Source: Streptomyces endocoffeicus
GTDB taxonomy: Bacteria > Actinomycetota > Actinomycetes > Streptomycetales > Streptomycetaceae
Length of the DNA stretch: 64,000 nucleotides
Direction of reading: 5' to 3'
Assembly: GCF_016741935.1 (NCBI RefSeq)
Contig: NZ_JAERRG010000020.1
Span: 124,001-188,000, forward strand
Shown here in pieces: positions 51,901-58,662 of this stretch. The position numbers were made by a program, and so were the translations under genes. The notes below the pieces were generated by a model, which saw nothing but the letters and a program-made list of their open reading frames with translations, made no database searches and had not been told where the DNA came from. How positions within the stretch are numbered: position 1 is the first letter of the stretch; every line of letters begins with the position of its first letter.

Positions 51901-54900
51901 GCTCACCGTCGTCGCGGTGGCCGAGACGTTCATCTCCACCTGCTGGACGGTTGTGCCGGTGGAGGTGGCGAAGCTGTCGTCCCCGCTGTAGGCGGCGGTG
52001 ATGGTGTACGGGCTGCCGGCGGTCGAGATGTAGGCGTGTGTCGTCGTGGCCACGCCGTTGGCGACCGGCGTGGTGGCGGTCGTGGTGCCGTCGCCGAAGT
52101 CGAAGGTCACGGTGCCGGTCGGCGCGCCCGCGCCCGGCGGCACCGGCGCCACCCGCGCGATCAGCGTGACGGTCTGGCCCACCGCCGACGGAGTCGGTGA
52201 CGAGGTCACGACGGTGGTGGTCGCGGCCGGTGCGACGGCGTGGACGAGGGTGTTCTCGGACGGGGCGAAGTCGGCGTCGCCGCCGTACTCGGCCGCGATG
52301 GTGTAGGGGCTGCCGGCCGTGCTGGCGTAGGCATGCGTGACCGTGGCCGAACCGGCCACGAGCTGGGCGGTGACCGGCGGGCTGCCGTCGCCGAAGTCGA
52401 TGGTGACCGGTCCGGTCGGGGTGCCCGCGCCGGGCCCGGTGGGGGCCACGGTGACCGTGACCAGCTCGCCCGTGACGGACGGGTCGGGTGTGGCGGTGAT
52501 CGTGGTGGCGGTCGCGGCCGGGTCGACGGTGTGGAGCTTGGTGCCGACGGACGCCACGAAGTTGGCGTCGCCGTCGTAGGTGGCGGTGACCGTGTACGGG
52601 CTGCCGACCGCGGTGGTGTAGGCGTGATCCGTGGTCGCCGTACCGCCGGTGAGGGGGAGGGCGACGGGCGCGATGCCGTCGCCGAAGTCGAAGGTGACCG
52701 TGCCGGCCGGGGTGCCGGAGGCGGGGGGCGCGGCCGCGACGGTCGCGGTGAAGGTCACCGTCTCGCCGGTCACCGAGGGGGACGGCGAGGCGGTCAGCAC
52801 CGTGGTCGACACGCCCTGGACGACCTGCTGGCCGTCCGTCGCCGAGGACGGCTGGAAGTTGGTGTCGCCGCTGTAGGTGGCCGTGACCGTGTACGTGGTC
52901 GCCGACTCCGGGTTGGTGTGGGCCACCGTGGCCGTGCCGCCGGCCACGGGCGCCGTGACGGGCGGCGTGCTGTCGCTGAACTCGAACGTCACCGTGCCCG
53001 TGGGCGAACCGGCCCCCGGGGTGTCGGGGGTGACCTTCGCGATGAACGTCGTGGACTGCCCCACGCTGGACGGGTCGGGCACGGAGGTCAGGGCGGTGGC
53101 GGTGGTGGCCGGTTCGACGGTCTGGACGTCGGTGCCGCTGGACGCGGTGAAATCGACATCGCCGTTGTAGGTGGCGGTGACCGTGTAGGGGCTGCCCGCG
53201 GTGTCGGTGTAGGTGTACGTGGCGGTCGCGGTGTCACCGGAGAGGGGCGCGGTGAGGAGCGGGGTGCCGTCCCCGGGGTCGAAGGTGACCGTCCCGGTCG
53301 GGGTGCCCGCGCCGGGCGGCACGGCCGTGACCGTGGCGGTGAAGGTCACGGGGTCGCCCACCGCCGAGGGGTCGGGCGCGGTGGTCACGGCGGTCGCGGT
53401 GGCGGCCCGCTGGACGGTCTGCGAGTCGGTGCCGAGGGACGTCAGGAAGTTCGTGTCGCCGTTGTAGGTGGCGATGATGGCGTAGGGGCTGCCGGTGGTG
53501 TCGGTGTAGGTGTGGGTGGCGGTCGCCTGGCCCGTGGATACGGGCTGGGTGAGGGTCGGGGTGCCGTCGCCGAAGTCGAGGGTGACCGTGCCCGTCGGGG
53601 TGCCCGCCCCTGGGGAGACCGCCGTGACCGTGGCGGTGACGGTCACGGGCTCGCCCACCGCCGAAGGATCGGGTGCGGAGGACACGGCGGTCGCGGTCGA
53701 GGACCGCCCCACCGACTGGAGGTCCGTCCCCGTGGAGGCGGTGAAGTTGGTGTCGCCGTTGTAGGTGGCGGTGACGGTGTAGGGGCTGCCGGTGGTGTCG
53801 GTGTAGGTGTGGGTGGCTGTCGCCTGGCCCGCGGGTACGGGCTGGGTGAGGGTCGGGGTGCCGTCGCCGAAGTCGAGGGTGACCGTGCCCGTCGGTGCTC
53901 CCGCCCCCGGGGAGACCGCCGTGACCGTGGCGGTGACGGTCACCGGCTGGCCGACGACGGACGGACCCGGTGCGGTGCTCACCGCGGTGGCCGTCGCCGC
54001 CTGCTCGACGATCTGGGTGTCCGTCCCCGTGGCGGGCGTGAAGTTGGTGTCGCCGTGGTAGGTGGCGGTGACCGGGTACGGGCTGCCGGAGACATCCGTG
54101 TAGGCGTGGGTCACGGTCGCCGCACCGTTCGCCAGCGGCTGGGTGACGGCCGGGGTGCCGTCGCCGAAGTCGAACGTCACCGTCCCGGTCGGCGCACCGG
54201 CTCCGGGCGGCGCGGGGGCCACCTGGGCGACGAAGGTGACGGGCTGTCCGGGCACGGACGGATCGGGGGCGGAGTTCACCGTGGTGGTGGTCGACGCCTG
54301 GCCGACGGTCTGGGTGTCCGTGCCCGTCGAGGCCGTGAAGTACAGATCGCCGCCGTACTCGGCCGTGACGGCGTACGGGGCGATCGACGGTGCGGCGTAG
54401 GTGTGGCCGACCGTGGCCGTGCCACCCGTGAGGGAGACGGCCACGGTCGGGCTTCCGTCGCCGAAGTCGAAGGTGACGGTGGAGGTGGGGGTGCCCGCCG
54501 TGGGCGGAACGCCCGCCACCACGGCGGTGAAGGTCACCGGCTGGCCGACGACGGAGGGGTCGGGCGCGGAGGTGACGGTCGTGGTGGACGGCGCCACGTA
54601 GTTGAAGCCGTCCGGAACCGTCACGCTGCCCCCGGCGGTGGTGACGGTGATGTCGGCGGGGCCGGGCACGTTCGGGGGCGTCACCACGACCAGCACGGTG
54701 TCGGAGATCGACCCGAAGGACGTGGCGGGGACACCGCCGAAGGTGACGGCGGTGACATGGCTGAGCCCGGTGCCGGTCAGGACGACGGGCTCGCCGCCCG
54801 CCGTGGACCCCGTGGTCGGGCTGACGTCGGTGACGACCGGCACGGCGGCGTAGGTGTAGCGCAGCCGGTTGCTCACCCCGCCCACGGTGATGACGTACAC

Positions 54901-55635
54901 CGGAACGGTGCCGGGCCCCGAGGCCGGGGGAGCGGTCACGAGGAGGTGCTGGTCGGAGACGGCGGTGGGGTGGGCGACGGAGTCGCCGAAGTGCACCACC
55001 CGCGCGGTGCTCAGATTGACGCCGGTGAGTTCGACGATGCCGCCCCCGCCGAGCGGTCCGGCGACGGGCGTGATGCCGGTCAGGGTGGGCCAGGGGAGGT
55101 AGAAGAACGAGCCGATGGGGGCCGTGCCGCCCGGGGTGGTGACATACACCGGGACCGAGCCCGTCCCCGAGGGGCTCACCGCGACGATCGTCTGGTCGTC
55201 GAGGACGGAGAAGCTCGCCGCCCGGCGGGTGCCGAAGAACACGTCCGTGGTGCCCGAGAAGTGGCTGCCGATGACGGTCACCAGCGTCCCGCCGCTGTAC
55301 GGGCCCTGATCGGGGAAGATCCCGGCGAACTGGTTGAAGAGCTCGTACGTGCCCAGGGGGCGAACGGCGTCGAGGCCCGTCCGCGCCCCGGGGAGCACCG
55401 GCCGGTCCGGATCGCCGGGGAGGGGACCCGTCAGGGTGCCGCGGTGGAGGACGGCCGGCGCGTCGAGGCGGTCGAGCGCGGTGCGCACCACCAGCCGGTC
55501 GGGCATGCTCCGCGCCGGGAGCGGGATCGGCGCGCTGAGCGTCGGCACGAGCCTGTGGGATTCCGGATCCACGACGGCGATGCAGTTCTCACCGGGATCG
55601 GTGACGAGGATGAGTCCCAACGGGCGACAGGGCAT
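45988..55635 (-). CDS. Giant IPT/TIG and Ig-like repeat protein, about 3215 aa
   Basis: From the ATG at 55635 (GGAG five bases upstream): MPCRPLGLILVTDPGENCIAVVDPE. About 95 residues of unique head precede three IPT/TIG domains (about 97-346; for example GPYSGGTLVTVIGSHFSG and GSTAGGEPVVLTGTGLS). Then come 29 Ig-like repeats of about 97-101 residues to the C-terminus, each with the pattern SAPDPSVTGQPVTFTATV, PTGTVTFDFGDG, THAY, SPYTVTATYNGD and GTDTQTV. There is no Sec or Tat signal, LPXTG, membrane segment or enzyme domain. Such repeats usually build extracellular stalks; export here would need another route. It converges on the condensin-like operon with a 10-bp gap. Confidence 0.88.
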   Translation of the reverse strand: MPCRPLGLILVTDPGENCIAVVDPESHRLVPTLSAPIPLPARSMPDRLVVRTALDRLDAPAVLHRGTLTGPLPGDPDRPVLPGARTGLDAVRPLGTYELFNQFAGIFPDQGPYSGGTLVTVIGSHFSGTTDVFFGTRRAASFSVLDDQTIVAVSPSGTGSVPVYVTTPGGTAPIGSFFYLPWPTLTGITPVAGPLGGGGIVELTGVNLSTARVVHFGDSVAHPTAVSDQHLLVTAPPASGPGTVPVYVITVGGVSNRLRYTYAAVPVVTDVSPTTGSTAGGEPVVLTGTGLSHVTAVTFGGVPATSFGSISDTVLVVVTPPNVPGPADITVTTAGGSVTVPDGFNYVAPSTTTVTSAPDPSVVGQPVTFTAVVAGVPPTAGTPTSTVTFDFGDGSPTVAVSLTGGTATVGHTYAAPSIAPYAVTAEYGGDLYFTASTGTDTQTVGQASTTTTVNSAPDPSVPGQPVTFVAQVAPAPPGAGAPTGTVTFDFGDGTPAVTQPLANGAATVTHAYTDVSGSPYPVTATYHGDTNFTPATGTDTQIVEQAATATAVSTAPGPSVVGQPVTVTATVTAVSPGAGAPTGTVTLDFGDGTPTLTQPVPAGQATATHTYTDTTGSPYTVTATYNGDTNFTASTGTDLQSVGRSSTATAVSSAPDPSAVGEPVTVTATVTAVSPGAGTPTGTVTLDFGDGTPTLTQPVSTGQATATHTYTDTTGSPYAIIATYNGDTNFLTSLGTDSQTVQRAATATAVTTAPDPSAVGDPVTFTATVTAVPPGAGTPTGTVTFDPGDGTPLLTAPLSGDTATATYTYTDTAGSPYTVTATYNGDVDFTASSGTDVQTVEPATTATALTSVPDPSSVGQSTTFIAKVTPDTPGAGSPTGTVTFEFSDSTPPVTAPVAGGTATVAHTNPESATTYTVTATYSGDTNFQPSSATDGQQVVQGVSTTVLTASPSPSVTGETVTFTATVAAAPPASGTPAGTVTFDFGDGIAPVALPLTGGTATTDHAYTTAVGSPYTVTATYDGDANFVASVGTKLHTVDPAATATTITATPDPSVTGELVTVTVAPTGPGAGTPTGPVTIDFGDGSPPVTAQLVAGSATVTHAYASTAGSPYTIAAEYGGDADFAPSENTLVHAVAPAATTTVVTSSPTPSAVGQTVTLIARVAPVPPGAGAPTGTVTFDFGDGTTTATTPVANGVATTTHAYISTAGSPYTITAAYSGDDSFATSTGTTVQQVEMNVSATATTVSTTPDPSVIGEAVTVSATVTVLPPAAGTATGTVTFDFGDGSTTVTVPLTGDTATTSHAYASTAGSPYTIIATYSGDDDFTGSTGLDIQTVTPASSSTTLSSAPNPSVTGRPVTFTATVASGQPGAGTPPSTVTFDFGDGGPTVRAPLTGGTAIAVHAYPHTAGSPYTVTATYDGDVSFTGSTDTLTQTVNPAATATTVFSSPDPSQVGQPVTVTANVAVVAPGSGTTNGTVTFDFGDGTPPVTAPSVAGVAAVTHAYPGTSGSPYTISATYGDDGDFAPSTGTDTHTVHPSSTTITVTADPDPSVVGEEVTVTATVTPVPPGAGVPSGAVTFDFGDGTQAVDVPLTGGAAILSHAYPSRLGSPYTITATYGGSDDFRSSVDTEDQTVLQSATTTTVSSAPEPSVVGRPVSFTATVAPVAPGGGSPTGTVTFDFGDGSTPAATPVVDGLATAVHAYTTAAGSPYPVTATYGGSPDFTGSGDLVTHSVGRALTTTAVVSAPDPSVAGQPVTITATVSAVAPGAGTPTGTVTFDPGDGSPALTAPMTAGVATVTHAWADTSGSPYTITANYGGDSDFTASTGTDTQTVAPASTDTDVTSSPGPSVTGQPVTITATVSAVAPGAGTPTGTVTFDPGDGSPALTAPMTAGVATVTHAYTDASGSPYTIIATYDGDADFRTSLGTDIQTVGRASTTVAVSDLPEPSVTGQPVTFLARVAPVAPGAGAPTGTVTYDFGDGTQTVDVPVTDGVATAAHTYATAAGSPYTVTATYGGDAHFIGSVKTETHSVERALSTTAVDSSPNPSVTGQPVTVTATIAAVAPGAGTPTGTVTFDFGDGTGAVTAPVTGGVATTTHAYPIAFDSPYTITADYSGDADFTASAGTATQTVHPAATITTVTSAPDPSVAGQAVTIGATVAPAVPGDGIPTGTVTFDPGDGGPAVTAPLVNGAASVTHAYPSTSGSPYTITVSYSGDADFTASIGTDTQTVGQAASATSLVTSPDPSVAGEQVTFTARVAAAAPGAGSPTGTVTFDFGDGTPTATAPVSGGVATVAHPYATSVGSPFAVTAAYSGDADFAPSTATGTHTVSASAATTSTTVTSSPDPSVTGRAVTFTATVAPTPPGAGVPTGTVTFDFGDGRPTATASLSAGVATVVHSYTTAVGSPYTVTATYSGDVNFSSSAGTDTQTVAPASTTTTVASAPDPSVVGQPVTLTATVAPIAPGAGVPTGTVTFDFGDGSPVASAPLANGVATISHAYTTAGGFTVTATYDGDPSFLSSSGTDTQTVHQAATTTAVVSAPDPTVSGQPVTLSATVVPIAPGVGVPTGTVTFDFGDGTPTATAPLADGLTSVTHSYAGTSGSPYTVTATYNGDTDYTASSGTDVHTVNRAATTTAVSSSPDPGVTGQSVTLTATVTPVGPGSGTPTGTVTFSFGDGTPAATAPVAGSVATITHAYSTAAGSPFTVTATYNGDTGFAPSTGTDTQTVNKAATTTTVASSPDPTVTGQTVALTATVTPVGPGSGTPTGTVTFSFGDGTPTATAPVAGGVATVTHAYAGTSGSPYTVTATYNGDNGYTSSTGTDTQTVNKAATTTTVASAPDPSVTGQTVTLTATVASVLPGAGIPTGTVTFSFGDGAPTVTAPLSGGTATTAHAYTTRTGSPYPVTATYNGDTNYTASTGTDSQTVGRAATTTTVVSAPDPSATGQSVTLTATVASLSPGAGTPTGTVTFSFGDGTGNSTVTLSGGVATVNHTYTTRTGSPFPITATYNGDTNFSASSGTDTQTINNKAATTTTVTSTPDPSVVGQSVTIRATVSSASGTPVGAVTFSFGDGTNTAVGILSGGIATVTHTYTTTTGSPFTITATYNGTENFATSSGTDTQTVNKAATTTAVVSSPNPSLVSDPVTVTATVSPVAPGTGTPTGTVTLAITNRTPQVVTLVNGTASATFNPLQKGTHTVTANYNGDVNFAASSASITQTVNTGSG
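49947..50388 (-). repeat. Identical 145-bp direct repeats within Ig repeats 15 and 16
   Basis: 49947-50091 and 50244-50388 are identical over 145 bp at an offset of 297 bp (99 codons, one Ig repeat). Neighbouring parts of the same repeats have diverged. This indicates recent duplication or gene conversion within the array. Confidence 0.9.
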
Positions 55636-55687
55636 GACGGCTCCGATCTGGCAAGGCGTCTTCCACTCCGCCGGAAAGGATGGGCAG

Positions 55688-55729
55688 CCCACCGGAATCG
55701 GACGGATTTCAGTAACCCATTCCGGTGGG
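55688..55729 (-). promoter_or_regulatory. 11-bp inverted repeat between the aldehyde dehydrogenase gene and the Ig-repeat gene
   Basis: CCCACCGGAAT (55688-55698) and ATTCCGGTGGG (55719-55729) are perfectly complementary with a 20-nt spacer. It lies 52 bp before the Ig gene start and 137 bp after the dehydrogenase stop, both on the minus strand. It could terminate the betaine operon or act in the Ig gene promoter/leader. Confidence 0.55.
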
Positions 55730-55865
55730 AGCCGGGCAATGTCCTTGACCGCGGCTCACCCGAATGGCGCAGCGCGCGCGCCCCGCCACCATGCTCCGCC
55801 CCGCCGCCACGCCACGCCACGCCCCGCCGTCCCGACCCGGACCCGGAGCCGGATGGCTCCCCCGG

Positions 55866-57338
55866 TCAGGCGAACCAACCCTGCGGACGCGGACGCGTAT
55901 TGCGCCAGATGTGCTTGGCCTCCCGGTACTCCGCGAGCCCGCTGGGCCCCAACTCCCGCCCGGTTCCGGACTGTTTGAACCCGCCCCACTCCGCCTGCGG
56001 CAGACACGGGTGGTAGTCGTTGATCCAGACGGTGCCCAGCCGCAGCCGCGAGGCCACCCGCTGCGCCCGCTCCTCGTCGCCGGACCATACGGCCCCGGCG
56101 AGCCCGTACACGGTGTCGTTGGCCAGCCGCACCGCCTCGTCCTCACCGGCGAAACGTTCCACCGTGAGCACCGGCCCGAAGGACTCGTCGGCCAGCACCG
56201 ACATCCCGCTGTGGCAGCGGTCGAGGACGGTCGGCAGGAAGTAGTAGCCGTCGGCCAGGACCGGATCGTCGGGGCGGGCGCCACCGCAGCGCAGCCGGGC
56301 GCCCTCCGCGAGCCCGGCCGCCACATACGCCTCGACCTTGGCCCGGTGCGCGGCCGAGATCAGCGGGCCGGTCTGGGCCCGCTCGTCGAACGGCCCGCCG
56401 AGCCGGATCCGGCGGGCCCGGCGCACGACCTCCTCGACGAAGGCGTCGTGCACCGGGTCCTCCACCAGCAGCCGGGCCCCGGCCGAGCAGACCTGCCCGG
56501 AGTGGAGGAAGACCGCGGTGAGCGCGTAGTCCACGGCCGTGTCGAAGTCCGCGTCGGCGAAGACCACATTGGGGTTCTTGCCGCCCAGTTCCAGTGAGGT
56601 CCGCTTGACCGTGCCCGCGGCCGCGGCCATGATCCGGCGCCCGGTCCGCAGGCCCCCGGTGAAGGACACCATGTCCACATCGGGGTTGTCGGTGAGCGGG
56701 GCCCCGGCCTCGGCGCCCGGGCCGAGCACCAGATTGGCCACTCCGTCCGGCAGTCCGGCCTCCGCCAGCAGCCGCATCAGGGCGATCGCGGTGCTGGGGG
56801 TGAGCTCACTGGGTTTCAGTATGAAGGTGTTGCCCGCGGCGAGCGCGGGCGCGACCTTCCACGCGGTCTGCAGCAGCGGATAGTTCCACGGCGTGATCAG
56901 CGCGCAGACCCCGACCGGTTCATAGACCACCCGGCTGACGGCGTGCTCGCTGCCGGTGTCCACGACCCGGTCCGCCTCGGTGCGCACCAGCTGTCCGTAG
57001 TAGCGGAAGCACGCCGCCACACCGTCGATGTCGACGTCGCTCTCGGCCAGGCGCTTCCCGGTGTCCAGGGATTCGGCGCGGGCGAGCGCGGCCTTGTCGC
57101 GCTCGACCAGGGCGGCGACGCGCAGCAGCAGATCGCCGCGCGCCCCGACCGGGGTACGGGGCCAGGGCCCCTGGTCGAATGCCTGCCGGGCGGCGGCCAC
57201 CGCCTCGGCCGCGTCCTTGCCGCCGCCCTCGTCGACGACCGCCACCAGCGATCCGTCGGCCGGGCAGCGGATCTCCCGGGTGCGCTCGTCGATCGCGCCG
57301 GTCCACTGGCCACCGATGAAGAGGTCCGTCACGGGCAT
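55866..57338 (-). CDS. Aldehyde dehydrogenase (betaine-aldehyde dehydrogenase-like)
   Basis: 490 aa from the ATG at 57338 (MPVTDLFIGGQWTGA); 13 codons upstream are open but unlikely. NAD-dependent ALDH motifs: ALITPWNYPLLQTAWKVAPALAAGNTFILKPSE, VSFTGGLRTGRRI, the general-base Glu in SLELGGKNPNVVF, the nucleophile Cys in HSGQVCSAGARL and ADESFGPVLTVERF. Its start overlaps the 3' end of the Rieske gene by 10 bp, so it ends the operon. In this setting it probably oxidises betaine aldehyde to glycine betaine. Substrate is inferred from context. Confidence 0.88.
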   Translation of the reverse strand: MPVTDLFIGGQWTGAIDERTREIRCPADGSLVAVVDEGGGKDAAEAVAAARQAFDQGPWPRTPVGARGDLLLRVAALVERDKAALARAESLDTGKRLAESDVDIDGVAACFRYYGQLVRTEADRVVDTGSEHAVSRVVYEPVGVCALITPWNYPLLQTAWKVAPALAAGNTFILKPSELTPSTAIALMRLLAEAGLPDGVANLVLGPGAEAGAPLTDNPDVDMVSFTGGLRTGRRIMAAAAGTVKRTSLELGGKNPNVVFADADFDTAVDYALTAVFLHSGQVCSAGARLLVEDPVHDAFVEEVVRRARRIRLGGPFDERAQTGPLISAAHRAKVEAYVAAGLAEGARLRCGGARPDDPVLADGYYFLPTVLDRCHSGMSVLADESFGPVLTVERFAGEDEAVRLANDTVYGLAGAVWSGDEERAQRVASRLRLGTVWINDYHPCLPQAEWGGFKQSGTGRELGPSGLAEYREAKHIWRNTRPRPQGWFA

Positions 57339-58486
57339 TCCTCCGCTTCCGGGGTCGGGACATGGTCGGTCACCCATCGGTGGAAGGCGCCGATGTGGTG
57401 TTCGCTGGGGACGAGCACCCCGCCGTCGCGGTAGGCGCGGGAGTCCATGGCGGGCTGGGTGCGCTCACAGGCGTCGAAGTCCTGGGTGTTGACCCGGTGG
57501 AACAGCTCCACCGACTTCGACAGATCCCGATCGGACGCCACCACTTCGGGTGCGTAGAGCCAATCGCATTCGACCAGCGTGCGATCGGGGGCGAGCGGGA
57601 ACATCCGGTGCATGATCACATGGTCGGGGACCAGATTGAGGAAGACCTGCGGCCGTACCGTGATCGCGTAGTAGCGGCGGTCCTGCTCATCGGCGATCCC
57701 CGCGAACCGGTCGAACCCCTCGCTGCCGTCCACCGTGAACCCCTGGGCCTCCTCGGCGAACTCCGCGCCGTGCCCGACGAAGTACTGCGCCGCCAGGCCG
57801 TCGGCGAACTCCGGGAGCACCTCGGTGAGTTCGGGGTGGATCGTGGCGCAGTGGTAGCACTCCATGAAGTTCTCGACGATCAGCTTCCAGTTGGCCTCGA
57901 CGTCGTAGGAGATCCGGCGGCCCAGCGCCAGCCCCGCCACGCCGTAGCGCTCCACGGAGTCCGTGTCGCCGAGTCGCTCGGCCACCGCCCCGATGACCGT
58001 CTCCTCGAACGATGGTGGCTCCTCGGCCAGGCAGACCCAGACATAGCCGAGCCATTCGCGAAGCCGTACCGGAATCAGTCCGCGCTCGACCCGGTCGACA
58101 TCGGGCATCTTCGATAGGTTGGGGGCGGCGGTGAGCCGGCCGTCCAGATCGTAGGTCCAGGCGTGGTACGGGCACTGCAGCGAGCGCCGCACCGTACCGG
58201 ACTCCTCGGTGCACAGCCGGGCGCCGCGGTGGCGGCAGACGTTGAGGAACGCCCGCGCCTCACCGCGCCGGTTGCGGGTGATCAGCACGCTCTCCCGGCC
58301 GACCCGCACGGTGCGGAAGGCACCCGGCCGGTCCAGATCGGCCCCGCGCACCGCGCAGAACCACATGGCCTCGAACAGGTGCTCCTGCTCCCGGCGGAAG
58401 ACCCCGGGAGCGGTGTACCAGTGGCCGGGGAGAGTGGCGAGCAGACTGGGGGGCGTGATGGCGGGGGACTCGGGAGCCACAGTCAT
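57329..58486 (-). CDS. Rieske-type oxygenase alpha subunit (glycine-betaine monooxygenase-like)
   Basis: 385 aa, GAGGAGAA before the ATG. Rieske 2Fe-2S site: Cys84-x-His86 (CRHRGA) and Cys105-x2-His108 (CPYHAW). The mononuclear iron site includes His212 and His217 (YHCATIHPEL), with further ligand candidates downstream. This is the GbcA/choline-monooxygenase-like class of ring-hydroxylating oxygenases that demethylate quaternary amines, releasing formaldehyde. It needs an electron-transfer chain; the Rieske ferredoxin and FAD reductase at 63455-64000 are the likely partners. It follows a gene remnant whose stop lies 9 bp before its ATG. Confidence 0.88.
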   Translation of the reverse strand: MTVAPESPAITPPSLLATLPGHWYTAPGVFRREQEHLFEAMWFCAVRGADLDRPGAFRTVRVGRESVLITRNRRGEARAFLNVCRHRGARLCTEESGTVRRSLQCPYHAWTYDLDGRLTAAPNLSKMPDVDRVERGLIPVRLREWLGYVWVCLAEEPPSFEETVIGAVAERLGDTDSVERYGVAGLALGRRISYDVEANWKLIVENFMECYHCATIHPELTEVLPEFADGLAAQYFVGHGAEFAEEAQGFTVDGSEGFDRFAGIADEQDRRYYAITVRPQVFLNLVPDHVIMHRMFPLAPDRTLVECDWLYAPEVVASDRDLSKSVELFHRVNTQDFDACERTQPAMDSRAYRDGGVLVPSEHHIGAFHRWVTDHVPTPEAEECP

Positions 58487-58495
58487 GGGTTCTCC

Positions 58496-58633
58496 TCAGG
58501 CGGTCGCGGCGGTCGGCCGGCGGGGGTCGAAGAGCTCGATGGGGTGGTCGGTGTCACCGGTGAGTGCCAAGCGGGCCGCCAAGCGGTCGTTTCCCGCTCT
58601 CGCGGCGCCCGGTGTCAACGGCGGTGCTCGGTG
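58496..58633 (-). pseudogene. Orphan C-terminal coding tail (gene remnant)
   Basis: Reading the minus strand, an open frame from about 58633 ends at TGA 58498-58496, right before the RBS of the Rieske gene. It encodes a protein-like tail ending ALTGDTDHPIELFDPRRPTAATA with no start codon. The placement is exactly that of an upstream operon gene coupled to the Rieske gene. I read it as the 3' end of a deleted gene; the family is not identified. Confidence 0.5.
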
Positions 58634-58662
58634 TCAGCGGCGGCGCTCGGGGTCAGCGGCGG
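58611..58662 (-). repeat. 19-bp tandem repeats at the end of the flavoprotein gene
   Basis: Two full units (58611-58629 and 58630-58648, each near GGTGTCARCGGCGGYGCTC) and a partial third (58649-58662) that includes the stop codon of the dimethylglycine-oxidase-like gene. They join that gene to the orphan coding tail and may mark the deletion joint. Confidence 0.7.

Noticed and set aside
46075..52200. 2041-codon plus-strand frame opposite the Ig array (and a 1258-codon frame at 52240-56016)
   Set aside because: Gly/Arg/Val-rich repeats mirroring the Ig repeats on the other strand; no domain, no RBS. Periodic open antisense frames are expected from high-GC repeated coding DNA.
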